Part shown: piece by piece, positions 1 to 7,191 of the stretch
Layout of the letters: each line of letters opens with the position of its first letter
Numbering within the stretch: the first letter of the stretch is position 1
Source: Isohypsibius dastychi
Lineage: Eukaryota > Tardigrada > Eutardigrada > Parachela > Isohypsibiidae
NCBI GenBank assembly: GCA_034696485.1
Contig: JAQIWT010001452.1
Span: 1-10,752, forward strand
DNA length: 10,752 nucleotides
Direction of reading: 5' to 3'
Made by a program: the position numbers and the translations under genes
The notes under the pieces: model-generated
The model's input: only the letters and a program-made list of their open reading frames with translations
What the model was told of the DNA's origin: nothing
The model's database searches: none

Positions 1-1301
1 CATCTGTCCAGAGGTGTCAATTCTCGGGCTCCATGTTCTATCCTTTATTCTGTTCGGTTCATGTTCCCATTGTACTTCCTCCTTAATTTCATTCTGGACG
101 TCGGTGATATTCTCGTGAACGTCGATGACCTCGGTTCCTTTGCGAACGGCGAAAGTTTGCTGATAGCGCTGATGGCTGGCCTGACCTCCCACATTCAGTT
201 TGCGTATGCCTTTTCAGTGATCACTGCGCTCCAGGTGTCAGGATGGAAAATCGCCAGATGTGTCACGTTCCTCAAATCACCATGCTTCATTTATAAACTC
301 CAGTTTAGGTTCATTTGGGGCAGCTTCATTTTTCTGGTTTTTCTGACCACTGTCAGTCTCGTTTATTTCATTCTCACTGGACTCTCGCCTGAGACCAATG
401 ACCGCGAATATGCCTTTTTTGTCTGGACTATCACGAGGCGATTTGGTTTTCCGAAGGATCAAATGAACTTTTTCCTCTGCGAAATCGTTCCTCTACCAGT
501 TGTTTTCTACGTCATCCTCATGTGCACTAAACTCAACGCTGAAGCTCGACGGTTTGGTAGGCAGCTGATTCTCTCTGGAGACATGCAAAGTGGATGGATA
601 CATGAGCTGTTTCAGCTGCTTAAAACAGATGAGCACTTCTCCACTGGGATTCAGTTGTTTGACGAAGCTTTTGGATCACTCCTCGCTGTTATAATCTTTG
701 GGAAAATATTGTCAATCTTCACCTGTGGTGCAGGGTTACTCATGAGTGGGGGAATGAATGATGACCTGCTTTTACGGGTCTGCTCTTATTTGATCCGGCA
801 CGTGATAGTTCTTTTATTGACCATCTCAGCTGCAGTGAAAGTCCATGAGACAGTGAGTCTCCAGTGGTACTCAAGCGAGAGATCTAGTCAATCTGTTTTT
901 CAGTTTGATAGGAATAAACATGAACTCATCAAGTGCATCAGAAAAGCGCAAAGTTCCGAAACAGAAAAGGTAGTATTCACCGGTAAGCTTCTATGATTGT
1001 AACACGTTGCTAAAGAATCACCTGTTGTTGTACCCGCTAACTCATGCTGAGCGAGCGATTCTTCTGCAAGCGGTGACGGTGATATCGGGGAGAACCGAAG
1101 GACTCAGCGTCGCCGGGATCGCACAACTGACACGCTCTTTTGCTGTCTCAGTGAGTTTTACGTTCTACAAAGATTTACCTGTCTTCATGCACTACGTTTT
1201 AGCTTCTAACGGGTCTTTTTGGATTGTTTTGTTTTCTCTACGATGGGAGCAAAGCGAAAGATATGGCATCTCCCAAGCGAAACGAAACCTGCATCGACTA
1301 A
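1..1301 (+). CDS. Gustatory-receptor-like 7TM protein, 5' partial, three exons visible
   Basis: Proposed exons are 1-982, 1071-1150 and 1203-1301. The first frame is open from base 1 with no stop, so the true start is probably upstream; the first Met is at 61. Counting from that Met, hydrophobic segments lie near residues 1-14, 32-57, 84-108, 137-156, 204-230 and 237-259, and the last exon supplies a seventh (LLTGLFGLFCFLY), followed by a short polar tail ending at TAA 1299-1301. Intron 1 (983-1070, phase 1) has donor GTAAGC, a CTAAC branch-like site and acceptor TTCTGCAAG. Intron 2 (1151-1202, 52 bp, phase 0) has donor GTGAGT and acceptor TTTTAG. A phase-0 intron just before TM7 is typical of insect gustatory receptors, which are ligand-gated cation channels in chemosensory cells. 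The usual TYhhhhhQF motif in the last segment is absent, so this could be a divergent gustatory-receptor-like protein. Family assignment rests on topology and exon pattern, not on a diagnostic motif. Confidence 0.62.
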
Positions 1302-1366
1302 ATAAGGCGACAATAAGATTAAACTTCGTTCGATTGAAATTTATTGTGTTGCTTTAATTTATGGTG

Positions 1367-1404
1367 AATGGGTTTTCTGAGCAGTTTTTCATGGAAAACC
1401 CATT
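1367..1404. repeat. 11-bp perfect inverted repeat, hairpin-forming
   Basis: The arm AATGGGTTTTC at 1367-1377 is the exact reverse complement of GAAAACCCATT at 1394-1404, with a 16-base loop. It lies 65 bp beyond the receptor stop codon, so it may sit in the 3' UTR. Function is unknown. Confidence 0.7.
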
Positions 1405-1514
1405 TAAATAATTCATGTAGGCTTTTTGCGAGCAGTATCCCGGTCATCCGGTGGAAAAACAAGCTCCGTTCATGAATTCCCTCACCAGAATGCCAATCTA
1501 ATAAAGTGGGCATG

Positions 1515-1742
1515 CTATATTTCAGTATCTACATGGCTCAGCAAAGGATCAAGCGAGATATCAATATTAATCAGAGGTACAGGTTCGTAATGAAACTTGT
1601 CCCTGTAAGAACCACAATGTAGACAGGCCGTTCTCCAGTGTCCATTGGTATACTCATTAACATGGCATGCATACCACTCGATGGCTCTTGATCGAAATCG
1701 AGCCGAACATGATGAAAGCATAGCTGATACCCTTATTAACAA
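1515..1742 (-). CDS. Possible exon of an unrecognised Cys/Trp-rich protein
   Basis: A 75-codon minus-strand frame ends in TAG at 1515-1517. The central part has a coding-like composition: WYACHVNEYTNGHWRTACLH followed by CGSYRDKFHY, giving a C-x11-C-x2-C spacing with many aromatic residues. The first 20 or so residues are less convincing, and the frame could instead begin at a splice acceptor inside it. I recognise no family. It would be a terminal exon convergent with the receptor gene and divergent from the astacin gene. A plus-strand frame (1645-1854) overlaps it and looks less protein-like. It may equally be a chance frame. Confidence 0.25.
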   Translation of the reverse strand: MLIRVSAMLSSCSARFRSRAIEWYACHVNEYTNGHWRTACLHCGSYRDKFHYEPVPLINIDISLDPLLSHVDTEI

Positions 1743-1877
1743 GACTAAGCTTTGGTTGATTGGTTTTGATCAATCCACGGTTTTCTCAGTTCTTTGTGAG
1801 TCTCTCGTGCGTTGTCTGGTTCCGCAAAAAACGTGTATAGAAAAGCAAATCTAGACGTGACTATAAAATGATATGCG

Positions 1878-1899
1878 TTTTGAGCTGATTGGCTCAAAA
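1878..1899. repeat. 8-bp perfect inverted repeat
   Basis: TTTTGAGC (1878-1885) and GCTCAAAA (1892-1899) are exact reverse complements with a 6-base loop. The 3' arm runs into a short A tract. It resembles a bacterial terminator in shape, but the context is eukaryotic and no role is assigned. Confidence 0.55.
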
Positions 1900-1992
1900 A
1901 AATATCTTCAAATTAGGCGCATTTTGAATGGACTTTTCGGTGAACTTCGATTGACTAGGACTGTGTCACTGTATATTTCTCTGGCGCTCCAT

Positions 1993-2017
1993 AACTGATA
2001 TGGTAAATGTATCAGTT
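1993..2017. repeat. 8-bp perfect inverted repeat upstream of astacin gene
   Basis: AACTGATA (1993-2000) pairs exactly with TATCAGTT (2010-2017) across a 9-base spacer, about 190 bp before the astacin ATG. It contains GATA cores in opposite orientations, so it could be a transcription-factor site, but this is only a possibility. Confidence 0.5.
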
Positions 2018-2202
2018 CTTGGAAATACCGTACTACGCCTCAACTGGAGACGACCGTATTTTGATTGCTCCACAGGCAACTGCGAAACAATTACGTGTTT
2101 CCGGTTTAGCCCCAGGTAACTACGAATACAGTTTTCATCGAAGCGCAACAAATAACAAATATTCATAGGACTAATGACATTTAAGTTGAAACCCTTCTTA
2201 CT

Positions 2203-3291
2203 ATGAAAAATCTTGCCATTCTACTTCTAGCCTCTTCATTTCTCGTACTGCTGTCAGGCGCTCCTACATCTGACATCCCATCAAACTGGAGGGAGTATAT
2301 CTCACCAGAAATGCTGGAAAAGAACGACAATAAAAAGACGGTTGGTTATTCTACGAATTTGTTCCAAGGGGACATTGCGGGAATCGACAGAGAAAATACA
2401 GTTGGATTGACCCTGAACAACGCCATATCTGACGAGAGAAAACGATGGCCGGGTGGAGTCGTTCCTTATCAATTCAGTGAAAAGTACAGCATAGACGACC
2501 GAACCGAAAGAATCTTTATCCAAGCCGCCATGAATCAGATATCAGCTAGCAGCGGAGGGTGTATAAATTTCGGACCCAGAAAAGAAGAAGAGGATTATAT
2601 TCTTATCACCCGTGGTTTGGGCTGCAGTTCCCAGGTGAGAAAGATCAATAAGTTAAGACAACCAAATCATGAGACAGATTGGAAAAACATCATCAGCATA
2701 CGGTAAATGATGTTCTATGTGAAATCAAGCACCATGTTCTGTGTTCCAGGTGGGCAGAGCGGGCGGGAAGCAGCTCGTCACTTTCACCGTCGGATGTTTG
2801 GACGAGATCGGTCCAATTCAGCATGAGTTCATGCACGTACTGGGCTTCTATCACGAACACTCGAGACCTGACCGTGACGATCACATAATCATGAACTGGA
2901 AAAATCTTCCCGATCCCATGTCTGAAGATTTCAAAGTTCCCACAGATTCGAGGACTTTTGATTTGCCGTACGATTATGACTCAGTGATGCACTATAGACA
3001 CAACGCTTTTGCGATCGATCCGTCGTTCCCAACAATAGTCTCAAAGAAAAAAGGTCGTCGCATTGGACAGACTGCAGGTCTTAGCTTGCTGGATATCTAT
3101 AGGTTGCGAAAAGCATATGGGTGCGAAGAGCCGGCAATCACTCCACCGTCCATTCAAGACAAAGTGACTCAAGGACCTGCAGCCTTCACAGCTATCAACT
3201 GGAATGACAACTGGGCAGAAGGTTGCGATTATCCTGGTAACAATTTCAAGCAAATCAAGATGCGAGGAGAAGACTGTGGCCAAGCATGCTA
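2203..3291 (+). CDS. Secreted astacin-family (M12A) zinc metalloprotease, two exons, 3' end incomplete
   Basis: Exons are 2203-2634 and 2750-3291; the 115-bp phase-0 intron (GTGAGA...TTCCAG) joins GCSSQ to VGRAGG, as expected inside the astacin domain. The joined product is 324 residues. Residues 1-20 form a signal peptide. The propeptide carries FQGDI (54-58), whose Asp57 would be the cysteine-switch-like aspartate that ligates zinc in the zymogen. The catalytic domain starts around RWPGG (81-85). The zinc site HEFMHVLGFYHE (169-180) gives ligands His169, His173 and His179 and catalytic Glu170; the Met-turn SVMHY (222-226) supplies Met224 and Tyr226. Four conserved cysteines (120, 141, 160, 269) should form the two domain disulfides. 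After YGCEEP a linker leads to a Cys-containing segment (297-324, around WAEGCDYPGN) resembling the first half of a PAN/apple-like module. The in-frame TAG at 3290-3292 overlaps a good donor (GTATGC at 3292), so translation may continue in a further exon. All catalytic residues are intact; it should be an active secreted endopeptidase. Confidence 0.93.
2635..2749 (+). other. Astacin intron 1
   Basis: The GTGAGA donor at 2635 and TGTTCCAG acceptor ending at 2749 enclose 115 bp in phase 0. Removing it joins two halves of the astacin domain exactly at the family-conserved GCSS(Q/Y)-VGR stretch, which fixes both boundaries with high confidence. Confidence 0.92.
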
Positions 3292-3598
3292 GTATGCGGA
3301 TACATAGACTGACCTTCCGCAAAGATTAGAAAAACATGATTTTTTAGAGCTTTCAGAAATCGGGTATAATTGCTGTCACAACACATGTTTTTTGTAGTAT
3401 CCAATTGATAGAAACTGGGAATTGAGGAATATTGATCTACTGTACGGTAGTAGTGTATTAGGTTCTATTAGGTTCATTCGGGTGATACCTGAAAATGTCT
3501 CGAAACGACTGTACAATCTAAGATTGATCAAATTCAAGATCAGCAGCAAAAATGTTCAATGTTGACTTAACAGCGGGTCTTGATTTATTACGTCCATT

Positions 3599-3790
3599 TT
3601 AACAGAATACGTTTTCCTGAATTTCTTCCGGTCTGGTAAACTCAAAACTTGTCTGCGTTACATCTGTTTTTCTACTCTTCTGTTCCATTGTAGGGAGTTT
3701 TGTAGTTGCACAATCAGCATCAATTGCATCCATTCTGCATGCATTAGATGCAAGTTCCGAAACCAGTCCCAAAAGAATGCATCGATGCAT
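3599..3790 (-). CDS. Weak candidate: small secreted protein, minus strand
   Basis: A 63-codon frame from ATG at 3790 to TAA at 3599-3601. The N-terminus MHRCILLGLVSELASNA is signal-peptide-like and is followed by a polar, charged tail with cysteines near residues 18, 27 and 63. The preceding in-frame codons are also hydrophobic (ALLFWITV), so the real start could lie in an upstream exon. It has the same orientation as the secreted-peptide array further right but no visible similarity to it. It may be a chance frame. Confidence 0.2.
   Translation of the reverse strand: MHRCILLGLVSELASNACRMDAIDADCATTKLPTMEQKSRKTDVTQTSFEFTRPEEIQENVFC
3777..3790. repeat. 14-bp perfect palindrome
   Basis: ATGCATCGATGCAT reads the same on both strands. 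Further ATGCAT, GCATGC or TTGCAT words sit within 50 bp on either side (near 3725, 3737 and 3812), so this is a local cluster and not a single hit. It could be a homodimer binding site or simple local duplication. Confidence 0.7.
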
Positions 3791-3900
3791 GACCGTTATC
3801 CAAAACAGTAATGCATATGAATCAGTGTATCACTCGATTCGCGTCTGCTTATCAACAAACCTATCTCAGCTAGGGTTGTGATCCCAGCCGGAAAAACGAA

Positions 3901-3946
3901 ATGGGATGGGATGAGATCGGGATGGGAAGGGTGGGATGGGATTTAC
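3901..3946. repeat. Left GGGAT-rich arm
   Basis: Irregular GGGAT/GGGAAG units on the + strand inside the left terminal repeat. The units are not a clean tandem array; spacers vary from none to five bases. Such subterminal repetition is typical of transposase-binding regions in hAT elements. Confidence 0.7.
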
Positions 3947-4243
3947 CCCTTTGTAATAGAATAGGCAGCGTTCATACAGCAATTTTCGTGGTTCTTAAAA
4001 AAAAATTATGAGTTTGTGGGTTTTGTACCGATTTAAGGCTGGAAAAAATCTCTGGTAGACCGCTGAAAGGGCAGACTGACATTAATTTCTTGTAATATAC
4101 CGTCATTGTCTTCGTTTCCGGGGTCTGCTAGTTTGCATAACCATAGCAAATCGTGCATTCAAACATACCTCAACCTTTGCGGACTACAAAAAAATTTGAT
4201 TTCTTATAATCGCAACTGGGTTCTTAACGGAAACAAAACAATA

Positions 4244-4275
4244 CCGCGAGCGCGAGCGAAGCGATCGCGAGCAAA
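4244..4275. repeat. Short CGAGCG-rich patch inside the element
   Basis: Overlapping GCGAG / GCGATCGC units form a CG-dense island in an otherwise A+T-rich element interior. It includes the palindrome GCGATCGC and is followed at once by an AAAAATTTTTT tract. No role can be assigned. Confidence 0.5.
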
Positions 4276-4739
4276 AATTTTTTGGAAGGGTATGTTTTTC
4301 AAAAGCTACCCCTTGTTGAATCTTGACAGTTCCGCTACTGATTGGGACACAGAATTTTTATTAAATCAACTGTTTTCTCTCATAAAATGTTTTTTAAGGA
4401 AGATTATTCTGTACGAGATTCTAAATTTAAGTTCTATCAGCAAATGACACAACAATCTCGATAACTGATCACCGAACAGTTTGAAAATCTAAGTCAGAGT
4501 AATGAAAAGAGCAACATGAATACAGTACTTGGTGCAGTACCGGAATCCAACCAATCCATTAGTGATTCTTCTCCCTCAGCTTGATTTTTGATTTTTTGTA
4601 GTCAGCAATAATATCCACGAAGTATTTTCCGATCGCTTGAGTTTTTCCATTTATCAAGAGTCAAATTAACAAAAGAATGAAGGGGTCGAAACGCTTTGGT
4701 CCCAAAATTATAAGAACGCCGCTGTTTCAGCTACCACTT

Positions 4740-4888
4740 TTCCCAATCCCATTCCCATCCCACGATCCCACTCCCGGCCCACCCCATCCCGTTCCCAGAT
4801 CCCTTATCCCATCCCAGCGGAACTCCGTGGGCTGTGAAGGGTGGGATGTTCGGGATGGGATCTGGGATCATTTGGGACGTGGGATGCC
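4740..4888. repeat. Right GGGAT-rich arm, internally folded back
   Basis: On the + strand, 4740-4818 reads as CCCAT/TCCC words, and 4836-4888 reads as GGGAT words. The two halves can pair into an extended imperfect hairpin. The left arm matches the second half in orientation, so the terminal structure is more complex than a simple inverted repeat. Confidence 0.68.
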
Positions 4889-4896
4889 AACCCTAG

Positions 4897-5392
4897 GTTC
4901 ATTCTCAGCACCACGCTCGAGCTGTGTATACCCATATGGTAGATTTTTGAGTCATAATGCAGACACACAAGGGCATCGTGTTTCGCACCGTACTGACAAT
5001 GGGATTTTATGTTCTGAGAGGTAACTCGTGTAGATAACAAACATTACCGTGAAGAATATTAGCTTTGTTGCTCTAGGAGCTTTCTCGGCAAATGTATTCT
5101 TGCACTGAATCTATTACCTTCTGAATCTTTCCTGAATCTTGTAGTTGACGTGTTCTGCTCCAACTCGAACAGAGCCTGACTCAAGCGCAAAAGTCGTTCT
5201 GCCCTGGCCCGCCATCCACGCACCTTCCACAGTTCGAAGCACACTGAAGCTCGCCGCCTCTAAGGAACTTGAACAACATGTTTTCCTCGTGATCTTTGAT
5301 GCCTTAGACTAGTAAAAAAACCAACAGATCAGCTGAATTCGGGTCCAACATTCGTCGCAAGGCTAGCTTGAGTAACCTTCTAAAAAATACCT
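4897..5392. other. Spacer holding a fragment of the duplicated unit
   Basis: 4977-5016 matches 5922-5961 at 33 of 40 positions without gaps by eye, starting CGTGTTTCGC and ending TTATGTTCTG. In the 5922 copy this segment lies about 255 bp upstream (minus-strand sense) of a signal-peptide exon, but no such exon is found for this copy: that stretch is occupied by the 1-kb element. A minus-strand frame at 5059-5244 (with an Arg/Leu/Glu-rich stretch) is open but unrecognised and may be a chance frame. Confidence 0.5.
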
Positions 5393-5667
5393 CTAGATTG
5401 CAAGCCAGGTCCACAATAGAACAACCCGTTCTTGCAGTTGTTCCTGGAAGCCAACTGGAATTCGAAAAACACTTGTCATCCCGATGTAGCAGTCAGTCAA
5501 AAGGAACAGCTTGCGAACGAACTGTGACTGGACGCCGTATCAATAATTCAGTTCAATAACGTTTTTGTTGTATAATAATTCGTTACTATAAGTGATATTA
5601 ACACTCTCACCTCAGAGATGGTAGATAACGCAACCAACAACAGAATACATGCCCGAAGACGATCCAT
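5393..5667 (-). CDS. Putative small secreted peptide gene, copy B (two-exon model)
   Basis: Exon 1, 5667-5611, encodes MDRLRACILLLVALSTISE, a classic signal peptide with a positive N-region and Leu/Val core. It ends at a phase-0 donor GTGAGA (5610). The same exon is duplicated at 7106-7050: 47 of 57 bases and 15 of 19 residues are identical, with no gaps, which supports it as real coding sequence. For exon 2 I propose 5521-5393, after an acceptor CAGTCACAG; it adds 42 residues beginning FVRKLFLLTD and ending WTWLAI at a TAG, giving a 61-residue product. This second exon is uncertain: it has one cysteine, no known motif, and does not resemble the proposed exon 2 of the other copy. Upstream, a 62-bp GT-AG intron (5747-5686) is conserved in position with the other copy. 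No function can be assigned. Confidence 0.35.
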
Positions 5668-5685
5668 TGATGAGATACCGAATTT

Positions 5686-5747
5686 CTGTAACGATGCAAT
5701 TAGATGCCATAGAGATGGGCACTGTGGAGAAGTCATCTTAAACTCAC
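5686..5747 (-). other. Probable 5'-UTR intron, copy B
   Basis: The donor GTGAGT starts at 5747 and the acceptor GTTACAG ends at 5686, 62 bp in total, leaving 18 bases of leader before the ATG at 5667. The paralogous position in the second copy has the same donor and an ATTACAG acceptor 67 bp apart, so both splice signals survive while the interior differs by indels. That is what a real intron would show. Confidence 0.4.
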
Positions 5748-5966
5748 CACAGGGAGCTGTTTCTCGTGTTATTGTAACAAGGTGAGATGACTGAGAAGGC
5801 AATCAATAACCCGGAACCAGTTTATTACACCTGAGCTGTCGAAAGATAAAATAAGTTTTCTGAGAGAAAACCTAATATACTAACGCTAAGAACGCAGTAA
5901 GTGAAACAGAATGAAGGGTACCGTGTTTCGCCCCGAACTGACATTGCGGCATTATGTTCTGGGCTG
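5741..5966. repeat. Upstream flank of copy B, duplicated beside copy C
   Basis: 5741-5760 matches 7185-7204 at 19 of 20 bases, and 5821-5835 (TTTATTACACCTGAG) is identical to 7264-7278. Similarity resumes near 6024-6055 versus 7445-7480 (ACAAAGG and GTAGTAGC words). Read on the minus strand, the identical block contains AATAAA and could also be the polyadenylation signal of a gene further upstream. Confidence 0.6.
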
Positions 5967-6407
5967 AGGTGAAGAACAGACAAAACTGTGGCGAATTTCT
6001 TTAAAACTAATAAAATAACATTTTTGCGCTACAAAGGCGGCCATGTAGTAGCTGGTGAAGCGTAACCTGACGCAGTTGGCAGTTCTTGCAGACGTTTCAT
6101 CAGATCGGATGTCTGGAGCAGAGCCAGGAAACGCGTCCAGGGTGACTCCCACATCCAAGCTTTTGTCGTCCAATTGGGAGCTAGGAATGTCCACGAAGTT
6201 GCAAACTGGAATGCTGCTGAAGAATTTCGCTCCCACCGATTCTATTGCAATTGAAGACACTTTACAAGCATTGTGGGCTCAAGTTTTTGGTAGAATTTGA
6301 TCGAAGCACAACTGAACTCAACATTGATTTTCGTGGTTTTTCAGAGTTAAATGTAAGTTAAGTTGGAATTGAGTCGCTATCCGGAGAGTCAAGCGGTAAT
6401 AGTGCTG
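5967..6407. other. Stretch with open frames on both strands, no recognised gene
   Basis: The plus strand is open from a GTG at 6055 to 6300 and the minus strand from 6260 to 5952. Both read through without low-complexity bias, and neither shows a motif I know. It lies between the two signal-peptide copies, so part of it may be a downstream exon of copy C. I see nothing that decides between the strands. Confidence 0.35.
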
Positions 6408-6581
6408 ATGGCTCTCCCCTTTATTACTTCCGTTATGGCGTTGAGCTTAACCGGGACATCACCGATCCTGCCACTGTTTAAGAAGCCATTTTTCAATGAA
6501 ACCCCGGCACAAAAATTTGTTAGCAATCGTGATACCATGTTCTTTAGGACTACGCTTATTCGGGTGCGAAATGTTCGGTGA
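6408..6581 (+). CDS. Weak candidate: 57-residue secreted peptide, plus strand
   Basis: From ATG 6408 the frame begins MALPFITSVMALSLTGTS, which looks like a signal peptide, and continues as a basic tail without cysteines to TGA at 6579-6581. An AATAAA polyadenylation match follows 66 bp later (6647-6652). A longer minus-strand frame (6389-6670) overlaps it completely, and there is no duplicate to support it. Treat as a possibility only. Confidence 0.2.
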   Translation: MALPFITSVMALSLTGTSPILPLFKKPFFNETPAQKFVSNRDTMFFRTTLIRVRNVR

Positions 6582-6789
6582 GGACTAGAGACTGCGTGGG
6601 GATCATTCAGTCTCGTTAGAAATATCGGCCGGACCCTGTATATGAAAATAAACCATACTTCTCGTCCCATGCCATACCGATGCTATTTGGTCTTTTTTGA
6701 CCATTAAAAATACATTTGATACACTATAGCAAGATTTCATTCAGTGAATAGTTTCATTTCATCAAAATCACCTCATTATTAAGAGGATA

Positions 6790-7106
6790 TCAAACTAAAC
6801 AAAGTCGGTTTCGTTCAAATCGAAACCTTCTAGGTAAAATTTCGGATGCTTTCTCACAAGCAACTGCGCTGTGGTTGGGCACCAGTTCGATCACAGTGCG
6901 ATATTGCATTCTGAAGAGGAATGTCTAGAGACAAATGTTAAGTATGAATACGAATATGAAAAATAAATATGAAGAACCAAATCTCAAGAAATTCTTCGAA
7001 GATCTTTGTTTCATATCCCTAATCTGTTACTCGTGATACTGACGCTTGCCTCGGTGATTGTGAACAATGCAACCAACAACAGGAGACATGCCTGAAGACG
7101 ATCCAT
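6790..7106 (-). CDS. Putative small secreted peptide gene, copy C (two-exon model)
   Basis: Exon 1, 7106-7050, encodes MDRLQACLLLLVALFTITE, the paralogue of the signal peptide at 5667-5611. At the place where copy B has a GT donor this copy has GAG followed by GCAAGC, the form used by the rarer GC-AG introns. A strong acceptor (CTTAAC branch-like site, then TTTGTCTCTAG) ends at 6925, giving a 125-bp phase-0 intron. Exon 2, 6924-6790, is open for 44 codons beginning TFLFRMQYRTVIELV and ending at TGA, with two cysteines and an Arg-rich tail; the product would be 63 residues. If the intron were not spliced, the frame would end after 31 residues at 7011-7013. A basic, short, secreted product suggests a peptide effector or hormone, but no family is recognised and exon 2 is not supported by its paralogue. 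Confidence 0.38.
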
Positions 7107-7124
7107 TGGTGAAATACCGTAGTT

Positions 7125-7191
7125 CTGTAATGATCGGATGCATTTGAACGCTATTGGGATGGACACTGGGGAAAAATTATCTTGAACTCAC
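7125..7191 (-). other. Probable 5'-UTR intron, copy C
   Basis: The donor GTGAGT begins at 7191 and the acceptor ATTACAG ends at 7125 (67 bp), leaving 18 leader bases before the ATG at 7106, as in the paralogous copy. The frame upstream of the ATG contains a stop here but not in copy B, which argues that translation starts at the MDRL methionine in both. Confidence 0.4.

Larger units (their letters stand above)
1302..2202. other. Intergenic spacer between receptor and astacin genes
   Basis: About 900 bp with no convincing gene. It holds three inverted repeats (1367-1404, 1878-1899, 1993-2017), a TATAAAA match at 1862-1868 too far from the astacin start to assign, and a possible minus-strand exon at 1515-1742. 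AATAAG occurs twice just after the receptor stop (1301-1306 and 1313-1318) and could act as a variant polyadenylation signal. No TATA box is evident close to the ATG at 2203. Confidence 0.6.
3292..3869. other. Spacer downstream of astacin
   Basis: No recognisable exon. I looked here for the second half of the PAN-like module (a Cys-Thr-His-Phe type core) and did not see one. An acceptor-like TTTTTTGTAG ends at 3397, but the frame it opens closes after nine codons. There is a perfect tandem pair of TATTAGGTTC (3456-3465 and 3466-3475), a weak minus-strand frame at 3599-3790, and a cluster of ATGCAT-type words at 3735-3820. Confidence 0.55.
3870..4896. mobile_element. Non-autonomous TIR element with GGGAT-rich arms, probably hAT-type
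   Basis: The left end 3870-3886 (CTAGGGTTGTGATCCCA) and the reverse complement of the right end 4880-4896 (CTAGGGTTGGCATCCCA) match at 15 of 17 positions, defining an element of about 1027 bp. Inside each end are GGGAT/ATCCC-rich arms (3901-3946 and 4740-4888), and a 13-bp word GAAGGGTGGGATG occurs in both (3926-3938 and 4836-4848). The right arm is itself folded back: CCCAT words on the + strand up to about 4820, then GGGAT words. Ends beginning TAGGGTTG are common in hAT elements, and a hAT relic lies 3.3 kb away. TCTCAGC abuts the left end (3864-3870) and recurs at 4903-4909, a possible but imperfectly placed target duplication. No transposase reading frame is present inside. Confidence 0.72.

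Noticed and set aside
970-1015. Alternative 46-bp receptor intron (GTAGTA to CTAAAG)
   Set aside because: Phase-compatible, but the donor is poor and no branch site or pyrimidine tract is seen; the 983-1070 intron has all signals.
4106-4447. 113-codon plus-strand frame inside the 1-kb element
   Set aside because: It begins at a TTG, has no transposase motif, and includes the CGAGCG-rich patch read as Arg/Ala; no family resemblance.
4677-5024. 115-codon plus-strand frame across the right element arm
   Set aside because: It is a translation of the CCCAT/GGGAT repeats (Pro/Ser-rich low complexity) and crosses the terminal repeat border.
5748-5802. N-terminal extension of the copy B frame upstream of MDRL
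   Set aside because: The same frame has a stop in copy C and crosses a conserved splice-like pair; the signal peptide argues for the inner Met.
6389-6670. 93-codon minus-strand frame
   Set aside because: No motif or duplicate support, and its acceptor phase does not fit the copy C signal exon.
6706-6740. Small AT-rich inverted repeats near the copy C 3' end
   Set aside because: Stems of five bases or so are expected by chance in A+T-rich spacer.
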